The position numbers were made by a program, and so were the translations under genes. Below, in pieces: positions 7,093 through 9,008 of a stretch of 9,008 nt of DNA. Source of the stretch: a bacterium (lineage in GTDB: Bacteria; Desulfobacterota; DSWW01); contig JAUWSZ010000056.1 of NCBI GenBank assembly GCA_030609865.1, positions 1 to 9,008 of the forward strand. The letters are read 5' to 3'. The notes under the pieces were generated by a model. That model worked only from the letters and a program-made list of their open reading frames with translations, was not told the origin of the DNA and did no database searches. The stretch's first letter is position 1; every line of letters begins with the position of its first letter.

Positions 7093-7727
7093 ACCAGGCC
7101 GACATCAAGAAGATCGCACAGAAATTGCTGGCATCGGAGGCGAGCAGTCACGGATGGGACCACGCGGAGCGCGTCTGGAACCTTTGCAGGCATATCGGTC
7201 GTGCGGAGGGGGCCGATCTCGAGATCCTCCGGCCGGCTGCATACCTGCACGACATCGGCCGCCCCGAGGAGAAGGCCTCGGGCGGGGAGATCTGCCATGC
7301 CGTGGCGGGTGCCGCGCGGGCCCGCCCCATTCTCGAGGACCATGGCTGCGATAAGGAAACCGTCGAAAAGGTCGTCCACTGTATCGCATCCCATCGCTTT
7401 CGTCGGAATGGGGAACAGCCCGGGACGCTCGAGGCCCGCGTCCTGTTCGACGCGGACAAGCTCGATGCGATCGGCGCCGTAGGCATAGGCCGGGCCTTTC
7501 TGTTCGCAGGGGAGGTTGGGGCCAGGCTGCACAACCCGGAGGCGGACATCCTCACCACCCAGCCCTACTCGTCCGAGGACACCGCCTTTCGGGAGTTCAT
7601 CGTGAAGCTGCAAAAGGTCAAGGATCGAATGCTGACGCCAACGGGCAAGCAGATAGCCGAAGACCGGCATCGCTTCATGATGGCCTACTTCGACCGCCTG
7701 ACCCAGGAGGTCCACGGCGAGAAGTAG
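7089..7727 (+). CDS. HD-domain phosphohydrolase, YpgQ/YedJ-like
   Basis: This is a 212-residue cytosolic metal-dependent phosphohydrolase of the HD superfamily. The metal-binding residues are visible in order: His25 in HGWDHAERVWNL (21-32), His54-Asp55 in AAYLHDIGR (50-58), and Asp121/Asp123 in LFDADKLDAIGAVG (119-132). His97 and His102 (VVHCIASHRF) are also family features. Overall layout and length match E. coli YedJ and Bacillus YpgQ; YpgQ-type proteins hydrolyse (deoxy)nucleoside triphosphates to monophosphate and pyrophosphate, but specificity here is not readable. The start is the ATG inside ATGA at 7089-7092, overlapping the crotonase stop by 4 nt, with AGAAGGG at 7074-7080 as ribosome-binding site. 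The frame stays open far upstream inside the crotonase gene, but that extension has no family resemblance and is rejected. It is the last gene of the mscS operon. Confidence 0.9.
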   Translation: MNQADIKKIAQKLLASEASSHGWDHAERVWNLCRHIGRAEGADLEILRPAAYLHDIGRPEEKASGGEICHAVAGAARARPILEDHGCDKETVEKVVHCIASHRFRRNGEQPGTLEARVLFDADKLDAIGAVGIGRAFLFAGEVGARLHNPEADILTTQPYSSEDTAFREFIVKLQKVKDRMLTPTGKQIAEDRHRFMMAYFDRLTQEVHGEK

Positions 7728-7731
7728 AGAA

Positions 7732-7763
7732 GCAGGGGTCAGGGCCCGGGCCCCAACCCCTGC
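7732..7763. terminator. GC-rich hairpin after the HD gene
   Basis: GCAGGGGT (7732-7739) pairs with ACCCCTGC (7756-7763) around the self-complementary core GGGCCCGGGCCC (7742-7753). It starts 4 nt after the HD stop codon and is a very stable hairpin well placed to end the operon or protect its 3' end. It lacks a following T-run, so it is not a classical intrinsic terminator. Confidence 0.5.
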
Positions 7764-7880
7764 GCCCAGAAGAAGGGATGCCGGGGGATTGCCGCGTCGC
7801 AATAGTTGTCTCCGTGATTTTGGCAATTTGAGTTGAGTTGTGCAATGTAGGCATGGTATTTGCCCCACTATCGCTCGTCC

Positions 7881-8008
7881 TCGATCTTGGCTGTTAGCAG
7901 TTAGCTTTTAGCTATTAGCTCCCAAGCACTCCCCCCCAACAGGATGCACGCAAAATAGGGGCGGGGTGGGCTAATAGCTAAAGGCTAATAGCTGATAGCA
8001 AAAATCGG
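7881..8008. repeat. TTAGC-rich imperfect inverted repeat
   Basis: The core arms 7890-7921 and 7968-7999 are reverse complements at 26 of 32 positions. Symmetry continues outward more loosely (TCGATCTTG at 7881-7889 against AAAAATCGG at 8000-8008). Each arm is itself built from repeated TTAGC/AGCTA words such as TTTTAGCTATTAGCT. The spacer has a C-run (7931-7937) facing GGGGCGGGG (7958-7966), which could extend the fold. No reading frame or duplication of flanking sequence accompanies it. Confidence 0.65.
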
Positions 8009-8049
8009 GCACGGGCACGAATTCTCGCTGGGGGAGATCGGGGATAGCC

Positions 8050-8078
8050 TTGACGGCCTTTCCCGCCGCCGGTATCCT
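8050..8078 (+). promoter_or_regulatory. Orphan sigma-70-like promoter
   Basis: TTGACG (8050-8055), a 17-nt spacer and TATCCT (8073-8078) form a reasonable promoter pair (5/6 and 4/6 matches) facing right. No gene follows on this strand; a transcript from about 8085 would run into the inverted-repeat element at 8143. This may be chance. Confidence 0.35.
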
Positions 8079-8142
8079 ATGCTACCTCCCGTCTTTGCTG
8101 ACAGGAATCACGATCCCCACCTGTTTACGCTTGCATTACTCT

Positions 8143-8357
8143 AAGGGCCCGCGAAAGAATAATTTCACAGTAGGGGAGGCTAATTGTCTCATTGCGGGAG
8201 GGGTTTCGCGCTCAGATTTGGGCCAGATTTGGTCGTGACAATTGAGCAAGACCGCAGGAATAGTAAGACTATTTCGAGGATCTTGCGATTGAGGAGCGGC
8301 CGAAGGTGGCCCGAATATGAGATACGAAAATGTGAAATTATTCTTTCGCGGGCCCTT
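8143..8357. repeat. 215-bp element with 27-bp perfect inverted termini
   Basis: The left arm 8143-8169 (begins AAGGGCCCGCGAAAGAATAA) is the exact reverse complement of the right arm 8331-8357 (ends in GCGGGCCCTT). Inside are AATTGTC (8182-8188) with GACAATT (8237-8243), a small hairpin AATAGT (8259-8264) AAG ACTATT (8268-8273), and a direct repeat CAGATTTGG at 8213 and 8224. GCGGCCGAAGG (8296-8306) is also the reverse complement of 8365-8375 just outside the right arm. No transposase frame and no target duplication are visible. It is unrelated in sequence to the 166-bp element at 3870. Non-autonomous mobile element or structured RNA are both possible. Confidence 0.8.
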
Positions 8358-8379
8358 TGGTGGCCCTTCGGCCGCCAAA
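8356..8379. repeat. Stable hairpin abutting the 215-bp element
   Basis: TTTGGTGGCC (8356-8365) pairs with GGCCGCCAAA (8370-8379), 10 bp with one G-U pair and a CTTC loop. It overlaps the last 2 nt of the right arm. As RNA from the plus strand it could mark the 3' end of a transcript from the orphan promoter, but no T-run follows. Confidence 0.5.
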
Positions 8380-8614
8380 AGACCTTCGCCTAATGCTCGT
8401 ATGCAGAGATACGTTTTGCAACGACGTGGGCCATCCATGTTGAGGCTATTTGTACCTGCTGTAATCCACCCCCCGCGAGCCGTGGCTCTTCGTTCGGACC
8501 ATTCTGCGTCATCTTCCGGTGGCAAATCCTGGTCTTCGGCCTGTTTCCTTGAGTGTTTCACGAAGATTGGGTGCAGATTCACGGAGACATTTCTCAACCC
8601 AACGCAAAAAGGTA

Positions 8615-9008
8615 TTACTCCTTCAACGCGGTGAGGATGAGTTCGTAGATGGGATCGGAAAGGCTAACGATGTTCTTGGGCTTTTCAAAAACAATCCAGG
8701 ACAGGATACTGTGATCGATGAGACCGAAGATCATCTTCACCGCAAGGTAGGGGTCGACGGTTCTTCTGTAATGGCCCTGTTGTTTGCCCGTCAGGATTGT
8801 GTCATAGAAGATTCGCGCAAAATCCCGAAACAGGTTGTAAGCCTCTGTGCGGTAAAAGCCTCTATTGTAACGAAGATCAAACAAGAAAATGGAACTGTAC
8901 TCCTTGTGGGACTCACAGTATTGAAGATAATCTCTTATCAGGAAAGAGAGTTTGAGATCCGTGTCTTTGATGCCGTTCAAGTGTTCCTGCTGAATCGCGA
9001 TCAATTCC
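8615..9008 (-). CDS. TetR-family regulator, C-terminal part (cut by window edge)
   Basis: These are the last 130 residues of a protein whose N-terminal end lies beyond the right edge; the frame is open to the last base, so a TTG near 9004 is not taken as the start. The visible part is all alpha-helical and matches a TetR C-terminal ligand-binding and dimerisation domain: FLIRDYLQYCESHKEYSSIF, then an NLFRDFARIFYDTI segment and LAVKMIFGLIDHSILSWIVF, the usual penultimate helix pattern. The helix-turn-helix would be in the missing part. The length left over fits a roughly 190-200-residue regulator. TetR proteins of this style often control lipid or acyl-CoA metabolism or efflux, but the target is not inferable. 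Base composition is about 43% GC in a sampled stretch against about 70% in the HD gene, suggesting separate origin. It is convergent with the mscS operon. Confidence 0.75.
   Translation of the reverse strand, partial: ELIAIQQEHLNGIKDTDLKLSFLIRDYLQYCESHKEYSSIFLFDLRYNRGFYRTEAYNLFRDFARIFYDTILTGKQQGHYRRTVDPYLAVKMIFGLIDHSILSWIVFEKPKNIVSLSDPIYELILTALKE

Larger units (their letters stand above)
7728..8614. other. 887-nt gene-free, repeat-rich region
   Basis: There is no convincing gene between the HD and TetR genes. From left to right it holds the GC-rich hairpin, a plain stretch (7764-7880) with only a small dyad ATTGCC/GGCAAT (7788, 7822) and a TTGAG tandem (7828-7840), the TTAGC-rich inverted repeat, an orphan promoter-like pair, the 215-bp inverted-repeat element and its trailing hairpin. 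After about 8380 I see nothing identifiable. Confidence 0.7.

Noticed and set aside
6648..7727. A 359-residue version of the HD protein beginning inside the crotonase gene
   Set aside because: The first 147 residues are Arg/Gly-rich out-of-frame translation of the crotonase gene; the ATGA overlap start at 7089 has a ribosome site and begins the recognisable domain.
7820..7843. Sigma-54 promoter (TTGGCA...TTGTGC)
   Set aside because: The GG-to-GC spacing is about 20 nt, well outside the tight spacing required for a -24/-12 promoter.
8143..8379. Retron-like non-coding RNA reading of the long inverted repeat
   Set aside because: Retrons need an adjacent reverse transcriptase gene; none is present in the window, so the inverted repeat alone does not support it.
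8136..8597. A 153-codon minus-strand frame through the 215-bp element
   Set aside because: It opens with TTG without a ribosome site, is extended only because it crosses both inverted arms (giving a repeated KGPRKNNFT peptide), and matches no family I recognise.
1..9008. CRISPR array, tRNA, rRNA or toxin-antitoxin pair
   Set aside because: No regularly spaced direct repeats, no cloverleaf with a TTCGA-type arm, no rRNA-like stretch, and no small gene pair were found on reading both strands.

Overview
The window reads as a GC-rich (about 60-70% in the main genes) bacterial chromosome segment from a lipid- or acid-degrading organism. The mix of a FadA-type thiolase, a crotonase, a monocarboxylate-type MFS carrier and a TetR regulator, together with short structured intergenic repeats, would fit a Desulfobacterota (deltaproteobacterial) or similar environmental genome. 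That assignment is inference from gene style only; no rRNA or marker gene is present.

Layout, left to right. (1) 19-1197 (+): acyl-CoA thiolase with a complete Cys/His/Cys active site. (2) 1363-2628 (+): 12-helix MFS carrier of the oxalate/formate-monocarboxylate type. (3) A short convergent gap (2629-2695) with palindromes. (4) 2696-3712 (-): family 2 glycosyltransferase with its own good sigma-70-type promoter. (5) A 433-nt divergent intergenic region (3713-4145) holding a 166-bp element (3870-4035) bounded by 28-bp perfect inverted repeats, placed exactly between the glycosyltransferase promoter and the promoter of the next gene. (6) 4146-7727 (+): a compact operon of a large MscS-type mechanosensitive channel, a crotonase-fold protein lacking one of the two canonical hydratase glutamates, and a YpgQ/YedJ-like HD phosphohydrolase; spacing is 28 nt, then a 4-nt ATGA overlap. 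(7) 7728-8614: 887 nt with no convincing gene but dense in dyad symmetry: a GC-rich hairpin after the operon, a TTAGC-rich imperfect inverted repeat of about 128 bp, an orphan promoter-like sequence, and a 215-bp element (8143-8357) with 27-bp perfect inverted repeats followed by a strong hairpin. (8) 8615-9008 (-): the C-terminal part of a TetR-family regulator, cut by the window edge and clearly more AT-rich than its neighbours.

Functionally, the thiolase (and possibly the neighbouring carrier) fits uptake and beta-oxidation of acids. The mscS-crotonase-HD operon is a less obvious association. No complete transposase, CRISPR array, defence system or RNA gene of a known family was found. The most unusual material is the set of long, perfect or near-perfect inverted-repeat elements in the two large intergenic regions; these look like miniature non-autonomous elements or structured RNAs, and their copy number in the genome would decide between those readings.
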